A stretch of 12,354 nucleotides of DNA from Phycisphaeraceae bacterium (GCA_028281215.1 JANQKH010000144.1:1-12354), one strand, 5' to 3'; positions 1 through 7,928 are shown, counted from the stretch's first letter. A program made the numbers and translations. The notes: generated by a model from the sequence alone, not told the origin.

Positions 1-1
1 G

Positions 2-1960
2 CCCTTCCTCGAAAAACACTGTGTGTCCTGTCACGGGCCGAAAAAAACCAAGGGCGACCTGGCGCTGCACATCCTCGATGCAGACATGAAAGAAAGCACG
101 AGCGGCGCGCGATGGGCCGTCGTGCGCGAAAAGATTGAAAAAGGGGAGATGCCGCCGGAGGAGATGGATCAGCCGTCCAAGCAGGAAGTGGCCAACGTGT
201 TGGCGTGGATCAAGGCGGAGATGAAGCGCGCCCGCCGCAACTTCGCCCGTCGCGTGCAGGTGGTTCACGGCAACCATGTGCCGCACGACCTGCTGTTCGA
301 TCCGTCAAATAACGGCCGGTTGTCGGTGGCGCCGCGACTGCGTCGGCACAGCGTCGAAATCTACGAACACTTCCGCAAAGAGCAGGCCAAGGGTTTCGAG
401 AACCTCGTGGGCAATCCCTTCACGCCTGACCCGCGCTTTCTCTTTAAGGACATGGGTTCGCCGGAGTTGGACGTGCCGACCACCTCGCAACTGCTCCGCA
501 ACGCCCTGACCATCGTCGAACGGCAGACCGGGCACACCATTGAAAATGGCAAGCTCAAGCCGAAGTCCGGGGCGCGCAAGGAGTTTCTTGAATTCGTCGA
601 TGCGTCCAAACCGTTGGGCAAGGAGCAGATGGCCCGCGCGGTCACGATGCAGTTCCAGCGCGTACTCGGCCGGTCGCCCAAAGACGCGGAGCGCGATCGC
701 TTTGTCGCGCTGATGGAGAAGAATGTTAAAGACGCCGGCCGCACCGCAGGCGTGCGATATACCCTCGCCGCCGTCTACATGCTGCCCGAAGCGATTTTCC
801 GCTACGAGGTGGGTGGCAAAACGGACGAGCAGGGCAAGACACGTTTGAAAGCGCGGGAAATCGCCTTCGCACTGTCGTTCGCCCTTTCAGACAAGCGACC
901 GCCCGACTGGCTGCTCGACGATGCCGACAAGGGCAAACTGGATGACGCCAAGGGTGTCGAAGCCGCAGTGGACAAACTGTTCGCCGACAAGCGATTCGAC
1001 ACGCCGCGCATTCTGCGCTTCTTCCATGAATTCTTCGAATACCCCAAAGCGGTGGAGGTGTTCAAGAACCCGGACGAATTCAAGAGCCACAAAGCCAAGG
1101 TGCTGGTCAGCGATACGGATAACCTCGTCCGTTGGATTCTCGAACGAGACAAAGATGTGTTCCGCGAACTGCTCACGACGAACAAGGCGTTTGTGAATAC
1201 AAGATACGACAGCAACAAGAAGCAGATTTTGCCATACGAGCAGAAGAGCCGGGTGCACCAGTCATACACGTTGCCGCCGGACTGGAAGTGGACCGCCGAT
1301 CAGCCGATCGACATGCCGCCCGGCACGCGCGCCGGCATTCTCACGCAGCCAAGTTGGCTGGTCGCATGGTCGGTCAACCAGGACAACCACGCGATCCTGC
1401 GCGGCAAGTGGGTGCGTGAACGACTGCTCGGCAACGTCGTGCCGGACATCCCGATTACGGTTGACGCCCAGTTGCCCGAAGCGCCGGACCAGACATTGCG
1501 GCAACGCATGTCGGTCACGCGCGAAGAATACTGCTGGCAATGCCACAAGCTAATGAACGATGTCGGCACGCCGTTTGAGCATTACGATCACTTCGGCCGA
1601 TGGCGCGCGCTGGAGTTGGGCAAACCCGTTGACGGTTCGGGCGGCATTGATCTGACCGGCGACCAACGCATCGACAAGAAAAAAGTCGCCAACGCGGTGG
1701 AATTTGTGAAGTTGCTCGCTGAAAGCGATCGCGTTGAACAGGTGTTCGTCCGTCATGTGTTCCGCTTTTTCACCGGCCGCAACGAAAACCTCGGTGACGG
1801 TCCGGCCCTGCGCGCGGCGCACAAGGCGTACCGCGACAGCGGCGGCAGTTTCAAAACCCTGGTCAAAACCATCCTGGCCAGCGAATCGTTCCTCTATCGA
1901 ACGCCGGAAACCGGTGAGTTAGTTGAATCGGCAACCAAACTGGGCCTGAAGCACCCTTGA
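2..1960 (+). CDS. DUF1592-family multi-domain c-type cytochrome protein (5' partial)
   Basis: The frame is open from the window edge, so the gene starts upstream. The first in-frame GTG (23) lies inside the heme motif CVSCH (20-34) and cannot be the true start. The 652 visible residues show an N-terminal cytochrome c domain of the planctomycete type (CVSCHG, then a KGDL stretch and a GEMPP motif near residue 48), a DUF1595-like helical region (about 205-270), DUF1592 (about 280-400), DUF1588 (about 445-545) with a second heme motif CWQCH (1532-1546, residues 511-515), and DUF1585 at the C-terminus (about 570-645, with an FVRHVFRFFTGR stretch). DUF1587, usual in this architecture between the cytochrome and DUF1595 regions, is absent or too diverged to see. 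Proteins of this type are exported and bind heme c covalently. Their substrate is unknown, and a periplasmic redox or polymer-attacking role is only a guess. The gene is followed 59 bases later by its usual partner, the DUF1552 gene. Confidence 0.85.
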   Translation, partial: PFLEKHCVSCHGPKKTKGDLALHILDADMKESTSGARWAVVREKIEKGEMPPEEMDQPSKQEVANVLAWIKAEMKRARRNFARRVQVVHGNHVPHDLLFDPSNNGRLSVAPRLRRHSVEIYEHFRKEQAKGFENLVGNPFTPDPRFLFKDMGSPELDVPTTSQLLRNALTIVERQTGHTIENGKLKPKSGARKEFLEFVDASKPLGKEQMARAVTMQFQRVLGRSPKDAERDRFVALMEKNVKDAGRTAGVRYTLAAVYMLPEAIFRYEVGGKTDEQGKTRLKAREIAFALSFALSDKRPPDWLLDDADKGKLDDAKGVEAAVDKLFADKRFDTPRILRFFHEFFEYPKAVEVFKNPDEFKSHKAKVLVSDTDNLVRWILERDKDVFRELLTTNKAFVNTRYDSNKKQILPYEQKSRVHQSYTLPPDWKWTADQPIDMPPGTRAGILTQPSWLVAWSVNQDNHAILRGKWVRERLLGNVVPDIPITVDAQLPEAPDQTLRQRMSVTREEYCWQCHKLMNDVGTPFEHYDHFGRWRALELGKPVDGSGGIDLTGDQRIDKKKVANAVEFVKLLAESDRVEQVFVRHVFRFFTGRNENLGDGPALRAAHKAYRDSGGSFKTLVKTILASESFLYRTPETGELVESATKLGLKHP

Positions 1961-1988
1961 GTGGGGCGGCGGTCCGGTTCGATATAAT
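1957..1988 (+). promoter_or_regulatory. Possible sigma70 promoter for the DUF1552 gene
   Basis: A perfect -10 hexamer TATAAT lies at 1983-1988, 31 bases before the chosen ATG at 2020. The best -35 candidate is TTGAGT at 1957-1962, but its 20-base spacing is long, so the -35 assignment is weak. The predicted transcript would start near 1995 and carry a short leader with a Shine-Dalgarno sequence. If real, the DUF1552 gene can be transcribed independently of the upstream DUF1592 gene. Confidence 0.35.
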
Positions 1989-2006
1989 GTGAGTCCATTT
2001 ATTTGT

Positions 2007-2010
2007 GGAG
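2007..2010 (+). promoter_or_regulatory. Ribosome binding site deciding the DUF1552 start
   Basis: GGAG lies nine bases before ATG 2020. It supports that start over the in-frame GTG at 2005, which overlaps the site and would add five residues before the Tat motif. Confidence 0.5.
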
Positions 2011-2019
2011 TTATGCCTG

Positions 2020-3423
2020 ATGCACATCGATCCCTCACGACGTCACTTTCTGCGAAACACAGGGTTAGGCGCTGGTGCGCTGGCGTTGTCGCCGGTCGTT
2101 CAGCAGTTGCACGCCCGTGCGGAAGGCAAAGGCCCCAAGGCCCCGCGGTTTGTGTTCGTCGTCGAAAGCAACGGCCTGCCGCCGCAACAGTTGGCGCCGT
2201 CCGGCATCAAGCGAAAAGCACGCCGCCAGCAGCCGTTCAACGGTCCGGCGAAACTGATCGACGAATCCCTTAAGGAACGGGAACTGCCCGTTTCGCTGCA
2301 ACCAATTTCTAAGTGGAAAGACAAAGTCACCATCGTGCAGGGCCTGTCCGGTCGTGTGGCCGGCGGCGGACACTCCAACAACTTCATGGCACTGGGCGCG
2401 TTCGGCGTCGGGCGCGGTTCGAGCGGTGAATCCACCGCCGTGATGGGTCCGACGATCGACGGCGCGTTAGCCAAACACATCGGCGGCATCTTCCCATACA
2501 TCGGTTTGGGGATTTCCAAGCGACTTGAAAACAGCGTCGTCTACAGCATCTCCGCGATCGGTGAAAACAAACCGCTGCCGATCATGGTCAAGCCGGACCA
2601 GGCGATGGGCACGCTGTTCGGCAGCGTCGCGAAAGGGCAGGCAAAGAACCAGTTCGCCGCCAAGCGTAACCTGCTCGACTTCCTCCGTGAAGACGTCAAA
2701 CGCGCTGAAAAACAACTCGGCGGCCCCGAACGCAAACAGTTGACCACCTATCTTGAATCGTTCGACACACTCAGCGACCGGCAAAGCCGGCTCAACGAAA
2801 TCGAAGACACGCTGCGCAAGCATGCGCCGGTTGCCAGCGACAAATACACTTCCGAAGTCGAAACCGATCGGCTCGATGCGCAGTTCGATCTGGCCGCCGC
2901 GTCGTTGATCAGTGGGTTGTCCAACGTCGTGACAATTTCATCGGCGGCGGGTGTGCGCGACTTCGACATCTGCTTCACCGGTCTCGGCCTCAAGAAGGGC
3001 AAGCACCACACCGGCCACGGCGGCGGACAAAACGGTATGGACTGGGCCGGCGTCTACAACATGATCCGCAAGTACCACTTCGGCCTCATCGCCGGCCTTG
3101 CGAAGAAGTTGGAATCCGTGCCCGAAGGCGACGGCACCATGCTCGACAACACCGTGATCATCTATCTCAGTGACGCTGCCGAGAGCCATCACAGCCGATG
3201 CTGGGAATGGCCGTTCGTCATGCTCGGCACCGCCGGCGGCAAACTCAAGGCCGGTCGCTACGTCGACTACCCCGGCTATGGCCAACTGGGTCACCGCACG
3301 ACCGCCAACCTTTACACCACGCTGCTCAACATCGCCGGTTCCAAAGCTGAACGCTTCGGCATGCCGGACCCGAACCTGAAAGACCTGGACCAGACCGGCC
3401 CGCTTGTGGAATTGCTGGCCTGA
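2020..3423 (+). CDS. DUF1552 family Tat-exported protein
   Basis: This 467-residue protein has a length usual for the DUF1552 family. It starts with a twin-arginine signal: SRRHFLRN at residues 6-13, followed by a small hydrophobic segment (GLGAGALALSPVV) and a likely cleavage region near HARA. The body contains a GGGHSN motif (115-120), a helical, charged middle part (about 215-290), and a C-terminal stretch with SDAAESHHS (384-392), GTAGGKLKAGRY and a GQLGH segment. These resemble the metal-site region of alkaline-phosphatase/sulfatase-like folds, but I cannot name a reaction. Tat export implies folding in the cytoplasm, often with a cofactor. The gene directly follows a DUF1592-type cytochrome gene, the arrangement commonly seen in planctomycetes, so the two products probably act together outside the cytoplasmic membrane. 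The start at 2020 is chosen for its GGAG site and the position of the Tat motif. Confidence 0.85.
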   Translation: MHIDPSRRHFLRNTGLGAGALALSPVVQQLHARAEGKGPKAPRFVFVVESNGLPPQQLAPSGIKRKARRQQPFNGPAKLIDESLKERELPVSLQPISKWKDKVTIVQGLSGRVAGGGHSNNFMALGAFGVGRGSSGESTAVMGPTIDGALAKHIGGIFPYIGLGISKRLENSVVYSISAIGENKPLPIMVKPDQAMGTLFGSVAKGQAKNQFAAKRNLLDFLREDVKRAEKQLGGPERKQLTTYLESFDTLSDRQSRLNEIEDTLRKHAPVASDKYTSEVETDRLDAQFDLAAASLISGLSNVVTISSAAGVRDFDICFTGLGLKKGKHHTGHGGGQNGMDWAGVYNMIRKYHFGLIAGLAKKLESVPEGDGTMLDNTVIIYLSDAAESHHSRCWEWPFVMLGTAGGKLKAGRYVDYPGYGQLGHRTTANLYTTLLNIAGSKAERFGMPDPNLKDLDQTGPLVELLA

Positions 3424-3460
3424 CCGGAAACCCCCGCTTTCTCAAGGCTTGGCGCAATCC

Positions 3461-3477
3461 ACTCCGATAACCGGAGT
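3461..3477 (+). promoter_or_regulatory. Inverted repeat touching the SIS gene start, overlapping a -10-like hexamer
   Basis: ACTCCG (3461-3466) and CGGAGT (3472-3477) form a perfect 6-bp inverted repeat around ATAAC, ending at the base before ATG 3478. The loop side also holds a -10-like hexamer GATAAC (3466-3471), six bases from the ATG. The GGAG in the right arm is too close to the ATG to be a normal ribosome binding site. It could be an operator-like site, part of a leaderless promoter, or chance. Confidence 0.25.
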
Positions 3478-4143
3478 ATGCCCACCGATCATCGACAGGT
3501 TGTTTTTTCGTTGCGGAATGTGGTGGCGATTGACCGCCGACCGGTGAACCCGGCTGACGATCACGCCGTCGCCGCCGACTACATTGCACGCCTCAAGTCC
3601 GCGATCGATGCGCTGTCGATGGACGACATCACGCACGTCGCACAACTGTTGCGCGACACCCGCGATCAGGGCGGCACCGTCTTCACCATGGGCAACGGCG
3701 GCAGCGGCGCGACCGCGTCGCACATGGCGGGTGACCTCAACAAAGGCGCATCCTACGGCCGGGCCTTGCGCTTCAAAGCCGTTTGCTTGAACGACAACTA
3801 TTCCACCTTCGCCGCGCTTGCCAACGATCACGGTTACAGCGAGGTGTTTGTCGAGCAGTTGAAAAACTTTCTCACACCGAGTGATCTGGTGATCGGTTTC
3901 TCCGGCAGCGGCAACTCAGCGAACGTCGTCAAGGCGATGCAGTTCGCCCGCGCGGCCGGTGCGCAGACTCTCGCCGTCACCGGTTACAACGGCGGTCGGC
4001 TGCGCCAGTGCGCCGCCCACGGCGTGCATGTCAACGTTGACGACATGCAGATCTGTGAAGACCTGCACATGACGATGGTCCACGTCTTGTTGAAAATGCT
4101 GAACGCCAACGTGGGTGAAGCGCTGGACGACGTGGCGATTTAG
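3478..4143 (+). CDS. SIS-domain phosphosugar isomerase, GmhA-like
   Basis: The 221-residue product is a single SIS (sugar isomerase) domain of the sedoheptulose-7-phosphate isomerase type. Motifs in order are GNGGSGATASHMAGDL (72-87, phosphosugar-binding loop), FSGSGNS (141-147, second phosphate-binding Ser/Gly loop), TGYNGG (168-173), and DDMQICEDLHMTMVH (188-202). The last matches the C-terminal GmhA signature, whose His is catalytic in GmhA. GmhA's other catalytic Glu corresponds roughly to D86, so substrate specificity may differ. GmhA makes D-glycero-D-manno-heptose 7-phosphate for LPS core or glycan heptose; other SIS proteins act on other phosphosugars, and no other heptose gene is visible. 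The first ~30 residues precede the family's normal start, so a later start (for example GTG 3544) is possible. The gene stands alone, 54 bases after the DUF1552 gene. Confidence 0.8.
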   Translation: MPTDHRQVVFSLRNVVAIDRRPVNPADDHAVAADYIARLKSAIDALSMDDITHVAQLLRDTRDQGGTVFTMGNGGSGATASHMAGDLNKGASYGRALRFKAVCLNDNYSTFAALANDHGYSEVFVEQLKNFLTPSDLVIGFSGSGNSANVVKAMQFARAAGAQTLAVTGYNGGRLRQCAAHGVHVNVDDMQICEDLHMTMVHVLLKMLNANVGEALDDVAI

Positions 4144-4194
4144 GTTGTTCTGATGGCACTCAATGGGCGGCACTTTCTCGCCCGATGGCACGTC

Positions 4195-4200
4195 TATAAT
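4195..4200 (+). promoter_or_regulatory. -10 hexamer of a likely leaderless panB promoter
   Basis: A perfect TATAAT ends six bases before ATG 4207. Transcription would be expected to start at or within a base or two of the ATG, giving an mRNA without a leader. No good -35 hexamer is visible 16-18 bases upstream. No Shine-Dalgarno sequence precedes the ATG, which fits leaderless translation. Confidence 0.45.
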
Positions 4201-4206
4201 GCCGCC

Positions 4207-5052
4207 ATGCCCGAATCGCTGACAACCGGCCGCGTCACCTTGCGCACCTTGAGAAAATGGATCAAGGCCGGTGTGCCCATTCCCATGCTCACCTGCTACG
4301 ACGCCACCACCGCGGGCAAACTGTGGCAAGGCGGTGTGCCGTGCATGCTCGTCGGCGACACCGCCGCCGAGATGGTGTTCGGCCACGACTCCACCATCTA
4401 CGCCGAGTTGGATCTGATGCTCGCGCTGACCGCGGCCGTGCGACGCGGCGCGCCGGACGCGTTCATCATGGGTGATATGCCGTTCGGGAGTTACCAGTGC
4501 GGCGAGAATGAAGCGGTCGCCAACGCCATACGATTTTTGAAGCAAGCCAACGCTGATGCGGTGAAGTTAGAGGTCGATCAATCGAACGTGCCGCTGGTTG
4601 AGCGGATGGTGCACGCGGGAATTCCCGTTGTGGCGCACTTGGGTTCGCGGCCGCAACACGTCCGCCAGCAGGGCGGCTACCGTTCCGCGGGCCGGACGCA
4701 AACCGAAGCGGCGGCGTTGGTGGCCGAGGCTGAGTACTTCATCCGCAGCGGCGTATCGATGTTGTTGCTTGAAGCCGTGCCCAACGAAGTGTCGCAGCGC
4801 GTCGTGCAGGCCGCGCGGTCGCCGCAGGACGGCCAACCCATCCCGGTCATCGGGTGCGGCGCGGGGTCGGCGTGTCACGGTCACGTGGTCGTGTTGCACG
4901 ATCTGGTCGGCCTGACGGACTGGCATCCGCCGTTCGTTCAACCTGTCGAATCGATCGGCGCAGCGTATACCTCGGCCGCGCAAAAATGGTGCGAACTGCT
5001 CGCATCGGGTGACTATCTGGACGATGATCACCCGTATCGAATGAAGGATTGA
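4207..5052 (+). CDS. panB: 3-methyl-2-oxobutanoate hydroxymethyltransferase (ketopantoate synthase)
   Basis: PanB transfers a hydroxymethyl group from 5,10-methylene-THF to 2-oxoisovalerate to give ketopantoate, the first committed step to pantothenate and CoA in the cytoplasm. The 281-residue product (E. coli 264) carries the TIM-barrel signatures: MLTCYD (27-32), VGD with metal ligand D51, DMPFGSY with metal ligand D90, VKLE with E122, a PQHVRQQGGY stretch (149-158), LLLEAVP with the catalytic-type E189, and GCGAG (216-220) before HDL. It diverges from typical PanB around residues 52-60 and at SACHGHVVV (221-229), where most PanB have a D-G-Q pattern. Key residues are nevertheless kept, so activity is likely. 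ATG 4207 is preferred over an in-frame ATG at 4153 because family members begin near TLRTLRKW and because the -10 hexamer lies between the two. No other pantothenate gene is adjacent. Confidence 0.9.
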   Translation: MPESLTTGRVTLRTLRKWIKAGVPIPMLTCYDATTAGKLWQGGVPCMLVGDTAAEMVFGHDSTIYAELDLMLALTAAVRRGAPDAFIMGDMPFGSYQCGENEAVANAIRFLKQANADAVKLEVDQSNVPLVERMVHAGIPVVAHLGSRPQHVRQQGGYRSAGRTQTEAAALVAEAEYFIRSGVSMLLLEAVPNEVSQRVVQAARSPQDGQPIPVIGCGAGSACHGHVVVLHDLVGLTDWHPPFVQPVESIGAAYTSAAQKWCELLASGDYLDDDHPYRMKD

Positions 5053-5256
5053 CCAGCAGTTGATGGCGAGTCTGACCCACCGGTTGGCATGGTTTTTGTT
5101 GGCCGCTGACGTGTCCGCCAAGCCCGGCGTGCATCCCTTGCACCATGCGAAAACCTTATGGGCTGCGGCGTGTGAATCGTGTATGGCGAATCGCCCGATG
5201 ATGCATACCATTGTGTCATCCGGCGAACCGCGTCTGGTTTGACTCTCGTATCGTTC

Positions 5257-5264
5257 AAAAGGAG
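5257..5264 (+). promoter_or_regulatory. Strong ribosome binding site of htrA
   Basis: AAAAGGAG followed by six bases (ACCATC) and ATG 5271. This is the best Shine-Dalgarno sequence in the window and fixes the start; an in-frame GTG at 5211 would add 20 residues before the membrane anchor and has no such site. Confidence 0.7.
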
Positions 5265-5270
5265 ACCATC

Positions 5271-6839
5271 ATGAGCAAAATCAAATGGTACGGACCCACC
5301 ACCGTGTTGTTGATCACGATCCTCCTTGTCCTGATCGGCGGCCCGTCGGTCGCGCGGAAGCTGGCGTTTGAGCATGACAAGGCGCAGATCGTGCAGATCA
5401 AGAACGGTCTGGATAAGAACGTCACGCTCGCCGAACTTTCCGAATCGTTCAAAAAGGTCGCCAAGGTTGTCAAGCCCAGCGTGGTGAGCATCGACGTGCT
5501 GTCGAAGTCGCGCTCCACCACCCGCAGCGAACTGCCGCCCGACCTTCATCGTTGGTTCTTCGGTCCCGAAGGCCAGAACCGCGCGCCCAAGCGTGATGAC
5601 AAAAGCGATCAGTCCGATGAGTTCGACAAGTACAACGTGCCCCGCCAATACGGCAACGGTTCCGGCTGGGTCTACCGCAACGACGGGTACATCATCACCA
5701 ACAACCACGTGATCGAAGGCGCGGACAAAATCGTCGTACGCTTTCATGACGGATCGGAACGCGACGCCAAGGTGGTCGGCGTGGATGTCAAAACCGACAT
5801 CGCCGTGCTGAAGGTGGAAGGCGACCGCCTGCACGCCGCCGCGATTGCCGATGAACCGGTCGAGCAGGGCGAGATGGTGTTTGCGTTCGGCTCGCCGTTC
5901 CAGTTCGAGTTTTCCATGAGCCAGGGCATCGTGTCGGCGAAGGGTCGGCAACTCGGCATCCTGCGCCAGCGCCGAGGCTATGAAAACTTCATTCAAACCG
6001 ACGCCGCGATCAACCCCGGCAACTCCGGCGGTCCGCTCACGAACATCTACGGCGAAGTGGTCGGTATGAACACCGCCATCGCCACCCGCACCGGCAGCTA
6101 CAACGGGCTCGGCTTCGCCATTCCCATCCGTATGGTGGGCAACGTCGCCGACCAGTTGATCGACGAAGGCAAAGTCCGTCGCGGATACCTCGGCGTCTTC
6201 ATTGAAGACCTCGATCCGAAAATGGCGCGCTCGTTCGGGTACGACGGCAAAGGCGTGCTCGTGGTCAACCCAATCGAGAACAGCCCCGCCGACAAAGCCG
6301 GCCTCAAACGCGGCGACATCATCGCCAAGCTCGACGGTGAACCGGTCGACAGCGCCGACGATCTGCGCGGTTACGTCGCCGACCTCAAGCCCGGTTCCAA
6401 GATCAAGGTTGAGTATTACCGCCTGAAAAACCCCACCGACACCAAGGGTGCTTTCCACACCACCACGATCACGATCGGCGAACTGCCCGACCAAGTGGCG
6501 ACATTGAACCCGGGCGTGACCACGCCGAAGACCACCACGCACTCGGAAGTGCTCGGCAAACTCGGCATCGATGCGGCGACGCTGACCAAAGCGCAAGCGG
6601 AGTCGTTGCGCATCGAGTTTGTCAAAGGCGTGCTGGTTGCCGATGTGCGTACCGGTTCGGCCGCGTCCGCCGCGGGGTTGCGCGTCGGCCATGTCATCAC
6701 CCATGTCATGGGCAAACCGGTACACGACAAGGCCGCGCTGCTCAAGGAACTGAACGGCCACGATTTGAAATCCGGCGTCCGCATCAGCATCATGGACCGC
6801 GACACGCCGCGCTTCATTTTCCTGGAGCTGCCGAAGTAA
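5271..6839 (+). CDS. htrA: HtrA/DegP-type periplasmic serine protease with two PDZ domains
   Basis: Proteins of this family degrade or refold misfolded proteins in the periplasm. The 522-residue product has an N-terminal membrane segment (about 9-27, TTVLLITILLVLIGG) that is an anchor or uncleaved signal. A charged linker (about 80-125) follows, then a trypsin-like protease domain with catalytic triad H146 (in TNNHV), D176 (in KTDIAVL) and S252 (in NPGNSGGPL). PDZ1 starts at GYLGV (about 305-385) and PDZ2 covers about 428-520. All catalytic residues are present. The length fits the DegP/DegQ/MucD group. The gene has its own strong ribosome binding site and is followed 27 bases later by an intrinsic terminator, so it is probably a single-gene unit. 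The promoter must lie in the 218-base gap after panB, but I could not find a convincing -35/-10 pair. A 577-codon reading frame on the opposite strand (5028-6761) is a codon-bias shadow. Confidence 0.93.
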   Translation: MSKIKWYGPTTVLLITILLVLIGGPSVARKLAFEHDKAQIVQIKNGLDKNVTLAELSESFKKVAKVVKPSVVSIDVLSKSRSTTRSELPPDLHRWFFGPEGQNRAPKRDDKSDQSDEFDKYNVPRQYGNGSGWVYRNDGYIITNNHVIEGADKIVVRFHDGSERDAKVVGVDVKTDIAVLKVEGDRLHAAAIADEPVEQGEMVFAFGSPFQFEFSMSQGIVSAKGRQLGILRQRRGYENFIQTDAAINPGNSGGPLTNIYGEVVGMNTAIATRTGSYNGLGFAIPIRMVGNVADQLIDEGKVRRGYLGVFIEDLDPKMARSFGYDGKGVLVVNPIENSPADKAGLKRGDIIAKLDGEPVDSADDLRGYVADLKPGSKIKVEYYRLKNPTDTKGAFHTTTITIGELPDQVATLNPGVTTPKTTTHSEVLGKLGIDAATLTKAQAESLRIEFVKGVLVADVRTGSAASAAGLRVGHVITHVMGKPVHDKAALLKELNGHDLKSGVRISIMDRDTPRFIFLELPK

Positions 6840-6866
6840 TCACCGCGAATCAAACTGAATCCTCAA

Positions 6867-6897
6867 GGCGTGGAAACCTCGGTTTCCACGCCTTTTT
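6867..6897 (+). terminator. Rho-independent terminator after htrA
   Basis: GGCGTGGAAACC (6867-6878) and GGTTTCCACGCC (6881-6892) form a perfect 12-base inverted repeat around TC (about 11 pairs with a four-base loop when folded), followed at once by TTTTT (6893-6897). It lies 27 bases after the htrA stop codon. The next gene's promoter region abuts it. Confidence 0.9.
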
Positions 6898-6900
6898 CGG

Positions 6901-6906
6901 TACACT
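6901..6906 (+). promoter_or_regulatory. Possible -10 hexamer before the carbon-nitrogen hydrolase gene
   Basis: TACACT lies four bases after the terminator T-run and eight bases before ATG 6915. A -35 at normal spacing would fall within the terminator stem, and no good TTGACA match is seen there. The position fits the short -10-to-ATG spacing of neighbouring genes, so the assignment rests mainly on that pattern. Confidence 0.3.
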
Positions 6907-6914
6907 GGCGCGCC

Positions 6915-7892
6915 ATGCGTGACATACAAATCGCTGCCGCTCAATTTGAACACCGCAATGCCGACAAGGCGTACAACCTGTCGCGCATCGCATCGCTTTC
7001 ACGGGAGGCGGTTGAACGCGGCGCTGAAATCGTCAGCTTCCATGAGTGTGCCATCAGTGGTTACACCTTCCTTCAACCGTTGAACCCGCAACAGTTGGCC
7101 GACATCGCCGAGCCGGTGCCGGACGGTCCGTCGGTGAACACTTTGATTCAGATTACGAGCGACGTGAACGCCACGATCATGGCCGGTCTGCTCGAACAGG
7201 ACGGCGAACAATTCTTCAACACCTACGTCACCGTCAACCCGACCGGCTACGTGACACGCTTCCGCAAACTCCACGCGTTCATCAATCCGCACGTGGCTTC
7301 CGGCGATGTGTTCAACGTTACCCCGCTGAACGATGCGCAAAACGAACCGGCCCTCAACGCCGGCTACCTAATCTGCTACGACAACAACCTGCCCGAAAAC
7401 GTGCGCATGACGACCATGCTCGGCGCCGACGTCATCTTCATGCCGCACGTGACCGGTTGCCTGCCGTCGGTCATGCCGGGACGCGGCACCGTCGACCCCA
7501 AACTCTGGCACAACCGCCACCGCGACCCCGCCCGGCTGCGCAAGGAATTCGATGGCCCCAAAGGCCGACAGTGGCTGCACCGCTGGCTGCCTTGCCGCGC
7601 GTATGAGAACGGTGTCTACGCCGTCTACACCAACCCGATCGGCGTCGACGGCGACACGATCAAACCCGGCGGGTCCATGATCCTCGACCCCTTCGGCGAA
7701 ATCCTCGCCGAGTGCCGATCGATGGAAGACGAAGTCGTGGTTGCCTTATGCACCGCCGACAAACTCGAACAGGCGTCGGGACGAAGGTACATCAAAGCCC
7801 GCCGACCGGAACTGTACGGCAAACTGGTGGAACCCCATCCGGAAGGGCACGAAGCGGTGACGCTGCCGGGGTGGTCGCGGACGTTTGATTAG
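6915..7892 (+). CDS. Carbon-nitrogen hydrolase (nitrilase superfamily)
   Basis: The 325-residue product is a complete nitrilase-superfamily amidase. The Glu-Lys-Cys catalytic triad is visible: E44 in FHECAISGY, K118 in RFRKLH, and C154 in LICYDNNLPE. The C-terminal half has the expected ENGVYAVYTNP segment (231-241) and GGSMILDPFGEIL (252-264). Members hydrolyse non-peptide C-N bonds in amides, carbamoyl compounds or nitriles in the cytoplasm. The substrate cannot be read from sequence; N-carbamoyl-amine or aliphatic amide hydrolysis is the closest guess. A longer 180-230 segment rich in Arg and His (around DPKLWHNRHRDP) separates the Cys from the ENG motif. ATG 6915 is chosen because an earlier in-frame GTG (6870) lies inside the htrA terminator hairpin and would add residues outside the family fold. 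The gene stands alone between the terminator and a gene of unknown function. Confidence 0.88.
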   Translation: MRDIQIAAAQFEHRNADKAYNLSRIASLSREAVERGAEIVSFHECAISGYTFLQPLNPQQLADIAEPVPDGPSVNTLIQITSDVNATIMAGLLEQDGEQFFNTYVTVNPTGYVTRFRKLHAFINPHVASGDVFNVTPLNDAQNEPALNAGYLICYDNNLPENVRMTTMLGADVIFMPHVTGCLPSVMPGRGTVDPKLWHNRHRDPARLRKEFDGPKGRQWLHRWLPCRAYENGVYAVYTNPIGVDGDTIKPGGSMILDPFGEILAECRSMEDEVVVALCTADKLEQASGRRYIKARRPELYGKLVEPHPEGHEAVTLPGWSRTFD

Positions 7893-7928
7893 TGTTTTCA
7901 GCGACGAAACGAGGGTTTACCAACTGGA

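Noticed and set aside
4153..4206. An earlier panB start at ATG 4153
   Set aside because: The extra 18 residues precede the family's conserved start, and the segment contains the TATAAT hexamer at 4195-4200.
5063..5242. A 59-codon + strand frame in the gap between panB and htrA
   Set aside because: It starts ten bases after the panB stop and has a short hydrophobic stretch near the start, but no ribosome binding site and no recognisable motif. Third-position GC is only moderately high by eye. Conservation in relatives would be needed to revive it.
5053..5270. A promoter for htrA
   Set aside because: TTGACT (5239-5244) and TTGTGT (5211-5216) resemble -35 boxes, but neither has a -10-like hexamer at 16-18 bases, so no call is made.
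5028..6761. A 577-codon open frame on the - strand opposite htrA
   Set aside because: It lies antisense to a protease with a complete catalytic triad and two PDZ domains. Its translation is rich in His, Asp, Gly and Arg, as expected from the complement of GC-rich codons, and shows no domain or ribosome binding site.
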